DNA of 64,000 nt from assembly GCA_021378565.1 (NCBI GenBank), contig JAACJU010000008.1:39905-103904 (forward strand), in the 5' to 3' direction. The notes under the pieces are model-generated. The model did not search any database. It was not told where the DNA came from and saw nothing but the letters and a program-made list of their open reading frames with translations. Within the stretch, counting starts at the first letter, position 1, and every line of letters begins with the position of its first letter. Shown here in pieces: positions 48,569 to 57,585 of the stretch. The position numbers and the translations under genes are program-made. Origin of the DNA: Arcobacter sp. LC1. GTDB taxonomy: Bacteria > Campylobacterota > Campylobacteria > Campylobacterales > Arcobacteraceae.

Positions 48569-49042
48569 ATGGATTTAGATGAAGCTATAAAAACAGCTCT
48601 AGGGGATAGTGAAATTGAACTTTATGATATTGAGCGTTTAAAAGAAAATGATAAAAATATTTTAAGAGTTTATATCACAAAAAAAGATGGAATAAATCTT
48701 GATATGTGTAGCGAAGTTAGCAAAAAAATTTCTCCACTTCTTGACGTATATGAACCTTGGGTAAAAGCTTATAATCTTGAAGTTAGTTCAATCGGAATTG
48801 AGCGAAAACTAAAAAAAATATCACATTATGAAACAGCTTTAGGAGAGCATATTAAAGTCAAGGATTTTGATAAAAATGTTTTTAAGGGCATTTTAAAAGA
48901 GGTAAATACTGAAGGTATAAAAATGCTTTTAGAGCCTGAAAATGAAGATAAAAAAAATGAAAAAGATAAGCAAGAAATAGAAGAAAAAACTTTTAACTTT
49001 GGCGAAATTTCAACAGCTCAAACATATTTTATTTGGAACTAA
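48569..49042 (+). CDS. rimP: Ribosome maturation factor RimP
   Basis: RimP is needed for 30S assembly. The 157-residue product has the N-terminal domain segment ELYDIERLKENDKNILRVYI near 17-36, LDMCSEVSKKISPLLD near 46-61, and YNLEVSSIGIERKLKK near 72-87, which corresponds to the family YxLEVSSPGxxRxL motif, here with Ile for Pro. The C-terminal SH3-like part is acidic. The infB-rbfA-rimP order is as in C. jejuni Cj0136-Cj0138. Confidence 0.9.
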   Translation: MDLDEAIKTALGDSEIELYDIERLKENDKNILRVYITKKDGINLDMCSEVSKKISPLLDVYEPWVKAYNLEVSSIGIERKLKKISHYETALGEHIKVKDFDKNVFKGILKEVNTEGIKMLLEPENEDKKNEKDKQEIEEKTFNFGEISTAQTYFIWN

Positions 49043-49051
49043 AGAGCTAGG

Positions 49052-50092
49052 ATGAAACTAGACAGCTCTTTTTATATGGGCTTAGTTATACAACAAGCTT
49101 GGAAGTATCAGCTACTTGCTTTTCCAAATCCAGCAGTTGGTGCATTGGTTTTAAAAAATGGTGAGATTCTAAGCCTAGAAGCACATAAAAAAGCAGGAAG
49201 CGCACATGCTGAGCTTGAAGCCTTGAAGTATGCTTATTTAAATAAAAATCAAAACATTCATACTAAAATTTTAGAAAAATTAGAAAATCCATTTGAAATA
49301 TCAAATTACTTGTTAGAGCATTGTAAAGATTTTTTTAAAACTTGCGAAATATTTGTGAGCCTTGAGCCTTGCGCACATGAGGGTAAAACTCCATCTTGTG
49401 CTAAACTTTTAGCAAACTTAAAACTAAAAAAAGTTTATATTGGTACAAAAGATATAAATTCAGTTGCAAGTGGCGGAATCAAAATCTTAAATGAAGCAGG
49501 CGTCAAGACAGAACTTGGAGTTATGCAAAAAGAATGTGAAGACTTGCTTTATCCTTTTAGATGTTGGAACGGCGATAATAAAAACTTCATTTTTTTTAAA
49601 ATGGCTCAAAGATTAAACGGAAGTGTAAAAGGAGGCTATATTTCAAGTCAAGATAGCTTGAAATATGTCCATAAGCTAAGAGCTTTGCTTAGTGTATTGG
49701 TTATCGGTGGAAATACTTTTAGGCTTGATAAGCCAAGCTTAGACACTAGATTTCTAAATTTAAAAGATAGAAAAAATCCTAATGTTTTTGTGTATACAAG
49801 AAAAAATAAAAATGATTTTGATAAAAATATCAAAGCTTTTAAGATAGAAAATAGAAAAATAGAATTTGGCAAAAACTTAGAAGAAGTGTTTGAAAAAAAT
49901 AAATTTATAATGATAGAAGGCACTTATAGTCTATTAGAAAAAACCTATAAAAATATAGATTTACTCTTACTTGTAATCTCGCCTAAAATGCAAACAGAGG
50001 CAAAATCCTTACTCAAAAAAAATCTAGATTTTGAGCTTTTATATATGCAAAAAAACAAAGATGATATTTTTCTTTGGCTGAAGCCTAACTAA
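49052..50092 (+). CDS. ribD: Riboflavin biosynthesis deaminase/reductase RibD
   Basis: RibD carries out the deaminase and usually the reductase steps of riboflavin synthesis. The N-terminal cytidine-deaminase-type domain (1-150) has HAEL near 51-54 with the catalytic His and Glu and the Zn Cys motif SLEPCAHEGKTPSC near 107-120. The C-terminal domain (150-346) is a dihydrofolate-reductase-like RibD_C, with FFKMAQRLNGSVKG near 178-191 and VIGGNTFRLDKPSLDTR near 213-229. The reductase half is somewhat short but the key blocks are present. It lies 9 bp after rimP and ends the long forward gene block. Confidence 0.9.
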   Translation: MKLDSSFYMGLVIQQAWKYQLLAFPNPAVGALVLKNGEILSLEAHKKAGSAHAELEALKYAYLNKNQNIHTKILEKLENPFEISNYLLEHCKDFFKTCEIFVSLEPCAHEGKTPSCAKLLANLKLKKVYIGTKDINSVASGGIKILNEAGVKTELGVMQKECEDLLYPFRCWNGDNKNFIFFKMAQRLNGSVKGGYISSQDSLKYVHKLRALLSVLVIGGNTFRLDKPSLDTRFLNLKDRKNPNVFVYTRKNKNDFDKNIKAFKIENRKIEFGKNLEEVFEKNKFIMIEGTYSLLEKTYKNIDLLLLVISPKMQTEAKSLLKKNLDFELLYMQKNKDDIFLWLKPN

Positions 50093-50110
50093 GAAAAGCT
50101 ATCAATATTC

Positions 50111-51220
50111 TTAACTATCACTAATATATTTTATATACTTTTTTAAGTCACAAAAAATCCCACTTCTACCAATTCCTAGAATATGTTTTCTCATATCTTT
50201 GCATTGTTTTAGCGTAGCCATATTTCCATGAATTGATTCATTTCTTATATCTTGAATAGTATTTATATAAAAAATAAAATCAGTAAATATAAAAATTTTT
50301 AATCTTTTATTTTTAATATACTTATTGATACTTGATTTTATATCGTATGATTTTAAGATATATTTATAAGTGCCATAATTTGCCTTTTGTAAAAGTATAT
50401 TTTCTAAGATATAATTTTTACCTTGAATTGTGTATGGAAAGTTTTTTATATCATTGTCACATTTCATCAAAGAGCTAAAAAAGATTTTCATAAAGTTGAA
50501 TATTTCTAATTCACAAGCTTTTGAATATTTTAAAATAACAGAGCTAAAATCATATAACAAATTTTGCTTATTTGACATATACTCTATCTCTGCACTTGCT
50601 ATATTGTCTTGCGAATTAACAGCAAGTGAATAAAAAACTTTTTCACCAAATTTAAACTCTATAAGATTTTCTTTTATTTGTATTTGTTCTTTTGTTTTAA
50701 ATATATCAGTAAAATATTTATAGTCTTCATTGTCTTTTACAAAATAGTCAATATTTTCTTTCATAGTTACTTGCATCGGGTAGGTGTATTGATTGCCATA
50801 TACAGCGTAAGTATGGTTGTTGTAGTTAGTAGCTTTGAAGTTTGAGAGTATTTTATCACGCACTATTTCAAAGCCATTGCAAACTAAAAGTCGTAAATCG
50901 TCAAACACAAACCACTTTTCTACATCCATAGTGTCATAATATCTTGGTGCTTTGATAAACTTTAACTTTTCTTCTTTTGCAGCTATTACATTTGCTACGT
51001 AAATATTGCTATAATCAGTCAAAAAAAGCTGCAAGGGCATATCTTTTGAAACACTATTATATATAGTATTTAGCTCATCTTCGTTTGGTGACTCATAATC
51101 ACGCAAAGCTGAGCGTATTTTACCAAAAGCTACTACGCCTTTTTCTTTTAGTATCTCAAGGTGTTGCTCTATTACATCTTCTTGGTAATATGGATTGTAT
51201 AGTATGAGAATATTTGTCAC
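50111..51220 (-). CDS. Protein of unknown function with HEPN-like C-terminal RX4H motif
   Basis: This is a 369-residue cytoplasmic protein. The N-terminal region ILILYNPYYQEDVIEQHLEILKEKGVVAFGKIRS resembles a family annotated in Campylobacterota as HP0729-like, which I recall only loosely. The C-terminal 100 residues are helical and contain R-N-E-S-I-H, an R-x4-H motif in the context IQDIRNESIHGNMATL near 330-345, as in HEPN ribonucleases of toxin-antitoxin and abortive infection systems. It is on the same strand and 57 bp downstream of the zinc ribbon gene that ends the GTPase cluster, so it could be part of that operon. Function is unknown; RNase activity is a prediction. Confidence 0.6.
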   Translation of the reverse strand: MTNILILYNPYYQEDVIEQHLEILKEKGVVAFGKIRSALRDYESPNEDELNTIYNSVSKDMPLQLFLTDYSNIYVANVIAAKEEKLKFIKAPRYYDTMDVEKWFVFDDLRLLVCNGFEIVRDKILSNFKATNYNNHTYAVYGNQYTYPMQVTMKENIDYFVKDNEDYKYFTDIFKTKEQIQIKENLIEFKFGEKVFYSLAVNSQDNIASAEIEYMSNKQNLLYDFSSVILKYSKACELEIFNFMKIFFSSLMKCDNDIKNFPYTIQGKNYILENILLQKANYGTYKYILKSYDIKSSINKYIKNKRLKIFIFTDFIFYINTIQDIRNESIHGNMATLKQCKDMRKHILGIGRSGIFCDLKKYIKYISDS

Positions 51221-51277
51221 TTCTTGTCCTTAAAATTTAGTATATCTTAATTACCATTCCTACTTTATAGCTTGGAG

Positions 51278-51463
51278 TTAAGAAAATACACTAAATATTC
51301 TATCCTTTAGATTAGGATTATTCACTCTTTTTAATTGAATGGAGCATTTCTCACAAATTCGTTTTAGCCCTATCTCATCGTGATAAAGCTCATCTGAAGT
51401 AAAATATTTTGTATATCCACATTTTGGACACTTAAAGTATCCAGCTCTTGGTGCAATTGTCAT
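51278..51463 (-). CDS. Small zinc ribbon protein
   Basis: A 61-residue protein with two Cys pairs, CPKCG near 12-16 and CEKC near 38-41, spaced like a zinc ribbon. Such small modules bind nucleic acids or proteins. Its ATG is two bases past the stop of the upstream dynamin-like gene, so it belongs to that operon. No other recognised domain is present. Confidence 0.75.
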   Translation of the reverse strand: MTIAPRAGYFKCPKCGYTKYFTSDELYHDEIGLKRICEKCSIQLKRVNNPNLKDRIFSVFS

Positions 51464-51465
51464 TT

Positions 51466-52752
51466 TTAATCTCCAAACTTTAGCACTTCATTTGCTAAAT
51501 TTTTAATTTTTTCGTTAAGCTCTTTGCCTTTTTTTCGTATCTCTTCTAATTTTTCTACATCAAATTTATCTTTTAAATATACTCTCATTTCTTTTAATAT
51601 CATTGGGTTTTTAATTGAGCTTTGATTATTTTTTATTACTTCGCTTAAAATCATTTCTTTCTTTTTTGAATTATTTTCAAGCAAATTGAGACTTAAAGTT
51701 TTTGATGCTCTTATCATTTTTTTTACCCAATCTATGTCAGTCTTAATTGCATCATCATAAAATTTAAAAACTTTATCAATTTTAAGTAAAATATCTTTTT
51801 TTGTATCCAAAGGTTTATCTATATTCTCTAAAAATTTTTTTAAAGAAGTTTTTTTAAAATAAAGCTCTTCTTTATCTATTAAGTTATAAGCGCTAATTCC
51901 TTCATATTCTATAAAATTATCATCTAGAACTTTGACAAAATTATTTACAATCTCTTTTACATTATCTAGGGGTATTGAGTCAGCCCTATTAACTACAATG
52001 AAGACTTTTTTATCTTCTATATTTAATTCGCCAAGAAAGTCAATGTCTGATCCTAGAATAGCGCCATTTTCAATAGCTATTACCCAGATTAAAATATCAC
52101 CATGATTTAAGTATTCTTTTGAGCTAGCTTTATCATCAGTGAGAGAAGAAGTTTTACTTGGATTATTATATCCAGGGGTGTCAATAAAGCAAATATGCTC
52201 TAGCTTATCCAGTTTCGCTTCTATTGTTATATAAGGCGCAATATCTTTGAAATTAAAATTAAATTTTTCAAAAAAACTACGGTTTAGACTTAAAAATTTT
52301 TTATTACACAGTTCAAGTTTTGCATTTTTATAAGTGTGTAGTTTAATTATATTTTTTTCTTTTTGAGAGCTTGCTATATAAGTAGGTATAGCAGTTGTTG
52401 GACTAATTCCTTGAGCTAATACCAATTTTTTATCACTTAAAAACGAGTTTATAAAAGAAGATTTTCCAGCAGAAAACCTTCCGCCAATACCAACTATATT
52501 TTTATTGAAGATGCTTTTAAAAATACTAATTTCTTTTAGTTTTCTCTCTATATCTTGCATTATTAATAATGCTCCTGCGTCTTCCTTGACTGAAAACTCA
52601 GAATTTGCAAAATCTGTAAATTCTTTCATAGCTATAGTGCTAAAATCAGACATGGCTTTTGAAACTGAAGGCTCTGAAGCTAGAATATCTTCAATAATTT
52701 TAAATCTGTCAAGACTTTCTTGCAATTCATTATTTTTCGTTTCAAGATTCAT
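51466..52752 (-). CDS. Dynamin-family GTPase (428 aa)
   Basis: This is the shortest of three GTPases in the accessory cluster. G motifs are GRFSAGKSS near 91-99 (P-loop), a switch I Thr in SPTTAIPT near 116-123, DTPGYNNPS near 196-204 (G3) and VVNRADS near 254-260 (G4, N-R-A-D). Only about 150 residues follow the G domain, so the stalk or effector region is short compared with full dynamins. No transmembrane segment is seen. It overlaps the 742-residue GTPase gene by 11 bp, and the zinc ribbon gene starts two bases after its stop. It probably works with its larger partners. The cargo or membrane target is unknown. Confidence 0.88.
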   Translation of the reverse strand: MNLETKNNELQESLDRFKIIEDILASEPSVSKAMSDFSTIAMKEFTDFANSEFSVKEDAGALLIMQDIERKLKEISIFKSIFNKNIVGIGGRFSAGKSSFINSFLSDKKLVLAQGISPTTAIPTYIASSQKEKNIIKLHTYKNAKLELCNKKFLSLNRSFFEKFNFNFKDIAPYITIEAKLDKLEHICFIDTPGYNNPSKTSSLTDDKASSKEYLNHGDILIWVIAIENGAILGSDIDFLGELNIEDKKVFIVVNRADSIPLDNVKEIVNNFVKVLDDNFIEYEGISAYNLIDKEELYFKKTSLKKFLENIDKPLDTKKDILLKIDKVFKFYDDAIKTDIDWVKKMIRASKTLSLNLLENNSKKKEMILSEVIKNNQSSIKNPMILKEMRVYLKDKFDVEKLEEIRKKGKELNEKIKNLANEVLKFGD

Positions 52753-54970
52753 AATTTTCCTTTATTAATTTATCTATAATAACATTAATTTTATCTAATT
52801 TTTGAATATTTTCTTTTTTGTCTTTTAATAATTCTGATAGATTGTCTAATTCTTGATTATAAGAGCTGAAAAAATTATCACTTATATTATTAGATTCTAA
52901 ATTAGACTTGATTTTTTTTATACATTTTTTTATCTCTTTTCTAAACTCTTCATCTAAATTACATATATATGCACTAAGTTTTTTCTCATAATATTTTCCC
53001 TCCTTGCTATCTATTTCTGGCACACCACACCCCTTTAAATCAGAGGGTATTTTCTTATCATATGAGAAGCCTTTATCAAAAAGCTTATTAGTTATCTTGC
53101 CTACATTAAATTTTATTTGTTTTTTGCTTATTTTATCTTGCTCTTCAAATTCAATGCAAAGGTCTTCGATTAGCTTTTTTTTGTGTATATTCTTTTGCTC
53201 GATCATATCGAGATGTATATCATTTTCTATTTTGCCCAGGACTTCCATTAAAGCACTAGTTATCGCACCTGTTCTGTAGACTTTGACATCCTTTAATTTA
53301 AAAGTAGGGTAGAGAAAAAGGAAACCTGAACCATATTCACTTGTTTGTTTTCTTTTTTGGTCTTTGTCCTCTTTCAAGCTTTTACTTATGCTAGTTTTGC
53401 TATTATAAAAAATATCAACCATTGAATTTTTTAATTCAGGTGGATATTTTTCTTTAAATTCATTGTAAACATCCTCCAAAGAATGAGACAAATTTTCTTT
53501 TATTTTAGACAAATTTTCTCTTTGTTTAAGTTCGTTTTTTTTACCCTGATTTAGCTCTTCTGTTTTTAAGTTCACAAATTCTTGAAGTTCTAGAAGATAT
53601 TCTATAAATTTTGTTTGTTTTGTTTGCAACAAATTTTTATTTTTATCTGCTAATATTCTGTCTTTTTTCTCTTTTACAGATTTAATGCAAGACTTTAAGC
53701 TAGAAATATTTCCAAGTAGTTCAAGATTTTTTAAATTTGCATCTTTATTTTTAGAATCAAAGCTAGAAGGGTAACGCTTTTTTAGTCTAGCATATTGAAA
53801 ACCAGCGCCATTTTTTTCATCCATTTTTTCATTATTTTCAAGAGCATTTTCAATACTTAGGCAAATGCCTGAGCTATAAAAAAATCTATCTTCGGTATCA
53901 TCTATCAAGGCATCATAAGCATCTTCAATAATAGGATTATTCTCTTTTAAGGATTTTAGAGTATCTCTTAAATGTTTTATATTTTTTTGTTTAATATCTT
54001 TTAGAACTTCTTTAAAATCGTCTTTTTTGTATTCTATATTATATAGTTGGTCATCAATTTTGCTAGCTACTACATAAAGTTCTCGCAGTGCTTGAGTACA
54101 ATTTAGTCTATCCATTAAGTTTGTGTCTTCTTGAGATATAAATTGTCCAGATGGGCTAACTATAAATACAACATCGCAAAAAGCCAAAAGCTCTCTAGTT
54201 CTAGCCTCTCTTGATATTATAGGGTCATTTAATCCTGGAGTATCTATTAGCTCTATATCTTTTAAATTTTCTTGTGCTAACTTTATATTCACACTTTTAG
54301 TAAAGGGCATGTATTTTCCATTTGCTCCGACATAATCTAAGAGTTTGCCTTTTAATTCATTTAAATCTTTAGCCTTGATATTGCCATCAATAGATTTAAT
54401 AGAGTAGCGACTTTTTTTTATCTCCTCATATTGCATATATGAAGCTTTTAAGGCTTCATATTTTTTCTCATTCAATTTTCTTTCTGCATTTCCTCTAGCC
54501 ATCTTGTTGAGTTCTTCTAAAGCTTTAGGTTTTGTTGCTCTTTTATTACTTTCTTCTAGCTTGGCAAGGGCATCTTTTTCAAATTTTGTAATTTTTTTAT
54601 TATATTCTTCATATTTTTCTTTTAAAAGCGCAATGTCTTTTTTGTTATAAAGCTCAACTTCAGCACCAAATTTTTTTGCATAGCTTATGGTGCAAAGCAC
54701 AGCAGTCATAGGTGTGGCCGCTGTTGGTAAAATATCTTTTCCATTAAAAAGCAAGGCATTTATCAAAGATGATTTTCCAACCTTGACTCTACCTAAAATA
54801 CCTATCTTTAAAAGTCTATTTTCTTGTTTGCTTTGTTCTAAGACTTGCTTTATGTTTTTAGAGCTTTCAAGTCCTAGCTCATTTTTTAAAAACTCACTTT
54901 TGTCCTTAAGAAGATTATCATTTGAAGATATTAAATCTTCAGCTTTTTCCAGATTTTCTAAAAGTCCCAT
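52742..54970 (-). CDS. Dynamin-family GTPase (742 aa)
   Basis: This 742-residue protein has a G domain interrupted by a long coiled-coil-like insertion. The P-loop GRVKVGKSS is at about 60-68; the DTPGLNDP G3 motif only appears near 242-249, after an insert of roughly 100 charged residues; G4 is likely ASKID near 302-306. The C-terminal 300 residues are mostly helical and Lys-rich with a hydrophobic FLFLYP segment near 548-553. The gene starts one base after the 543-residue GTPase stops and overlaps the 428-residue GTPase by 11 bp. This tight coupling suggests a hetero-oligomer of the three. Confidence 0.87.
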   Translation of the reverse strand: MGLLENLEKAEDLISSNDNLLKDKSEFLKNELGLESSKNIKQVLEQSKQENRLLKIGILGRVKVGKSSLINALLFNGKDILPTAATPMTAVLCTISYAKKFGAEVELYNKKDIALLKEKYEEYNKKITKFEKDALAKLEESNKRATKPKALEELNKMARGNAERKLNEKKYEALKASYMQYEEIKKSRYSIKSIDGNIKAKDLNELKGKLLDYVGANGKYMPFTKSVNIKLAQENLKDIELIDTPGLNDPIISREARTRELLAFCDVVFIVSPSGQFISQEDTNLMDRLNCTQALRELYVVASKIDDQLYNIEYKKDDFKEVLKDIKQKNIKHLRDTLKSLKENNPIIEDAYDALIDDTEDRFFYSSGICLSIENALENNEKMDEKNGAGFQYARLKKRYPSSFDSKNKDANLKNLELLGNISSLKSCIKSVKEKKDRILADKNKNLLQTKQTKFIEYLLELQEFVNLKTEELNQGKKNELKQRENLSKIKENLSHSLEDVYNEFKEKYPPELKNSMVDIFYNSKTSISKSLKEDKDQKRKQTSEYGSGFLFLYPTFKLKDVKVYRTGAITSALMEVLGKIENDIHLDMIEQKNIHKKKLIEDLCIEFEEQDKISKKQIKFNVGKITNKLFDKGFSYDKKIPSDLKGCGVPEIDSKEGKYYEKKLSAYICNLDEEFRKEIKKCIKKIKSNLESNNISDNFFSSYNQELDNLSELLKDKKENIQKLDKINVIIDKLIKENYES

Positions 54971-54971
54971 T

Positions 54972-56603
54972 CTATAATCCTAATAATTTTTTATTTTTTT
55001 GTATTGCAGATTTACTTTTTTCTAATCTTGAAATATCTTCTTGTATTTTTTCTTTATTTTTTTCTGATTCTTTTTGTGCTAGTTTAATCTCAGCTTCTTT
55101 TTTACTAAATTCTTTCTCAAGGCTTTTGCTTATTTCTTTTGTAATAGTTACTAGGTTATCGTTGAATATTTTAGGAGTGATTTCTTTTAATTTTGAAATA
55201 ATATCAGGTATTATTTTGCTCTTTATTTGTGATTTTGCATTTTCAAAATTCCTATTGTCTCTATCATTTTTTAAAAAAATGCTTACTAAATTGCCTATAA
55301 TACTTATCGCTAGAGCAATATAAGGATTAAAACCTCCAGCTAGTTGGAGCAAAGACATCGAAGATTCTATGGCTTCTAGACTATTATCTTTTAAATCATC
55401 TGTCCAATCTTGTGATATAATATCCAAACTAAAAGACATATTTTTTAGCTCTTTAGCAAAATCATTCGCTAGTTCTTTTTTGTCCTCTTTTAATTTTATA
55501 ATAATCTTTTCTCTTAGCATAGTTTGTACTTTATTTTGTAAGTATGTTTCAAATTTTATTGGCTCTCTACTGATTTTTTTAGCTAAATTATCAAGATTAT
55601 TTATTAGCTCATTTTCAATTTCATCTGAAATGTTAAGAGTACTTTTTATAGCTGAGTCTTTAGACTCCTTGATAAGATTTGTTTCTTTCTTCTTTATTTG
55701 CTTAAGCCCTTCTTGAAGCTGAACTATTGCTTTAAGCCCTTTTTCTTTGTCGCTATTTAGAGTATTTATTATGGTATTTATAGAATCTTCCAAAAGAGCA
55801 GTTTTGCTTTTTAGCATTTTATAAAAAAGATTTTTAAAAAGTTCTTCAGGATTAATAGTCTTCAAAATCTTTTGAAAGTTTTCTTGTTTGTTTTGAGATA
55901 AAATATTTACTTCTTTATCACTAAGCAAGAAATCGTTCATTTGATTTTTAATGTAATATGAAATTTCTTTTATATCATTTTCTGGTTTTAAGTCTGTTTT
56001 GCTTAGGAAAAATGAAAAATCTTTATCAAGGTCTAAGATAAATTCTAATTGTTTTAAAATGTCTTTAGTAATATTGCCACTTTCACAAGAATTTAAAACT
56101 ATATAATGCACACCTTTTGAAATAAATTCTAAAATAGCCTGATTATGCAAGTCTAGTGGTGAACCAAAGCCAGGCATATCTACTAAAATTAGGGGTTCTA
56201 AGTTTTTGATATCGCTACTGTTTATGTGATATCTTAAGCTTTTGTATTTTTTCGTTTTAGCTTCGATGACTTTTATATCATTTATTTTATAAGTATCAAA
56301 ATCTCCATTTTCTTTGATAGCTTCGATTCTTTCATCCATTGAAAATCTTATCTCACTAGCTAGTGCAGTTTCAGGGCTTATTCCTGTTGATAAATAATCT
56401 TTTCCTAAAAAAGCATTAAGCAAAGTACTTTTCCCAGCTGAAAAAGCACCAACTACGGGAACAAAAAGCTCTCGTTCTTTAATCATTTTTTCATATTTAG
56501 AAAAGTCAAAATTATTAGTAAGTTCTTCTGTAAATCTTGTATTTGCTAGAGCACCTTTTGTTTTTTCTAGAAATTCTATATAATTTTTTTTATTTTTTAT
56601 CAT
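54972..56603 (-). CDS. Dynamin-family GTPase (543 aa)
   Basis: This 543-residue GTPase has P-loop GAFSAGKST at about 52-60, a switch I Thr in ISPETALAS near 74-82, DMPGFGSP near 144-151 (G3, with Met in place of the usual Thr) and SKTDLKP near 190-196 (G4-like). A hydrophobic stretch FNPYIALAISIIGNLVSIFL near 429-448 could be a membrane-inserting paddle or hairpin. The C-terminus (480-543) is a strongly charged coiled coil. Its ATG has AAAGGAAAA upstream and lies 51 bp after the TerB-like gene. It heads the tight three-GTPase group. Confidence 0.88.
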   Translation of the reverse strand: MIKNKKNYIEFLEKTKGALANTRFTEELTNNFDFSKYEKMIKERELFVPVVGAFSAGKSTLLNAFLGKDYLSTGISPETALASEIRFSMDERIEAIKENGDFDTYKINDIKVIEAKTKKYKSLRYHINSSDIKNLEPLILVDMPGFGSPLDLHNQAILEFISKGVHYIVLNSCESGNITKDILKQLEFILDLDKDFSFFLSKTDLKPENDIKEISYYIKNQMNDFLLSDKEVNILSQNKQENFQKILKTINPEELFKNLFYKMLKSKTALLEDSINTIINTLNSDKEKGLKAIVQLQEGLKQIKKKETNLIKESKDSAIKSTLNISDEIENELINNLDNLAKKISREPIKFETYLQNKVQTMLREKIIIKLKEDKKELANDFAKELKNMSFSLDIISQDWTDDLKDNSLEAIESSMSLLQLAGGFNPYIALAISIIGNLVSIFLKNDRDNRNFENAKSQIKSKIIPDIISKLKEITPKIFNDNLVTITKEISKSLEKEFSKKEAEIKLAQKESEKNKEKIQEDISRLEKSKSAIQKNKKLLGL

Positions 56604-56654
56604 TTATTTTCCTTTATTTTTCAAGCATATTTGCATACAATCCTGATACTATTT

Positions 56655-57356
56655 TTATTCAAAATTTTCTTTTTTATATTTTTCCCATTCTCGCAAAAAT
56701 TCTTTTTCCTCTTCGCTTTTATTGCCATCAGCTTTTATTATTTCCGTTATAGCATTGCTTGTATCTTCTATTGATTTATCAATACTTTTTTTATCGCCTA
56801 TATTTTTTAAAATATCCTTTAACATACTAAAAGCTTCTATTGAAGATTTATTAACTGCTTTCTTAAGTTCATTCTTAAGTGCATCTACTTCATCTTTATC
56901 TGTTGTTTCATCCAGAGCTATTTTCTCGCGCAGATCATTCACTTCATTTGTAATTTTATATACTAATTCTTTTATATCCTTATCTGTTTCTTCTAATCCA
57001 AATTCTTTTAAGAAGCCTTCCATACTTTTAAGCTCACTTTCATCTATTCCATCACAATTTGCACAAGCTAAACCAATAGCTAAAAATGCTTTGCCTATGT
57101 TCTTCTTTATTTTTATTTTCTCAGCTTTTTCTTTTGCTTCTCTTTCTGCATTTTTTTGCCCTTCTCTCTTTCCTTCTTTTTTTGCATCTTCTTCATCAGT
57201 ATCATAATATTCAGCAACTCCGCCAGCGGCCGCTCCAAATGTCCCTGCTGCTAATGCTCCTATTCCTGTTATTGCTCCTATTGGACCTGCTACTGGTAAA
57301 GCTGCAACCGCTACTACTGCTAAGGCTGATCCGCCTAAAATCTTCCACATATTCAT
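56655..57356 (-). CDS. Gly/Ala-rich N-terminal, TerB-like helical protein
   Basis: A 233-residue protein with three parts. Residues 4-45 are a Gly/Ala-rich hydrophobic segment that may insert in membranes. Residues 50-98 are a Lys/Glu-rich coiled coil with KKEGKREGQKNAERE-type repeats. Residues 100-150 contain AFLAIGLACANCDGIDESELKSMEGFL, close to the acidic helical core of TerB-like domains (A-x-x-D-G-x-I-x-x-x-E). TerB domains occur in metal and phage stress systems. It follows a small membrane protein gene and precedes the GTPases. The TerB call is by pattern only; it could also be a generic EF-like helical bundle. Confidence 0.65.
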   Translation of the reverse strand: MNMWKILGGSALAVVAVAALPVAGPIGAITGIGALAAGTFGAAAGGVAEYYDTDEEDAKKEGKREGQKNAEREAKEKAEKIKIKKNIGKAFLAIGLACANCDGIDESELKSMEGFLKEFGLEETDKDIKELVYKITNEVNDLREKIALDETTDKDEVDALKNELKKAVNKSSIEAFSMLKDILKNIGDKKSIDKSIEDTSNAITEIIKADGNKSEEEKEFLREWEKYKKENFE

Positions 57357-57431
57357 TTTTTTCCTTTAAAATATTTTTAAGTGCTAAGCACAATTTTCTT
57401 TGCCTTATTTTAAACTCTTCAAGACAAACAC

Positions 57432-57530
57432 CTAATCTTCTTGATTCTTTTTCGACATATTTTTAATAATAGTTTTGACAGCATAAATCACAAGTATTAT
57501 GATTAGTAAATCAAAAATAATTGCAAGCAT
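57432..57530 (-). CDS. 32-residue single-span membrane protein
   Basis: This is a very short reverse-strand gene with an excellent ribosome site (AAGGAGGATTAA before the ATG at 57530) and a TAG stop at 57432-57434. The product starts MLAIIFDLLIIILVIYAVK, one predicted transmembrane helix, and ends in a charged tail KNMSKKNQED. It lies between the 270-residue anchored protein and the TerB-like gene, in the same direction. Small single-span proteins often act as regulators, toxins or anchors for larger complexes. Too short to identify by family. The strong Shine-Dalgarno site is the main evidence that it is real. Confidence 0.65.
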   Translation of the reverse strand: MLAIIFDLLIIILVIYAVKTIIKNMSKKNQED

Positions 57531-57585
57531 TTAATCCTCCTTCTTTTTTATTTAAATTAATACTTTATTTTTTAAACACTTCTAT

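Noticed and set aside
57086..57466. Forward 126-residue Leu-rich frame opposite the TerB-like gene
   Set aside because: It is the antisense of a Lys/Glu-rich coiled coil (the AAG/AAA/GAA codons read as Leu/Phe/Ser), has no ribosome site and overlaps two better-supported reverse genes.
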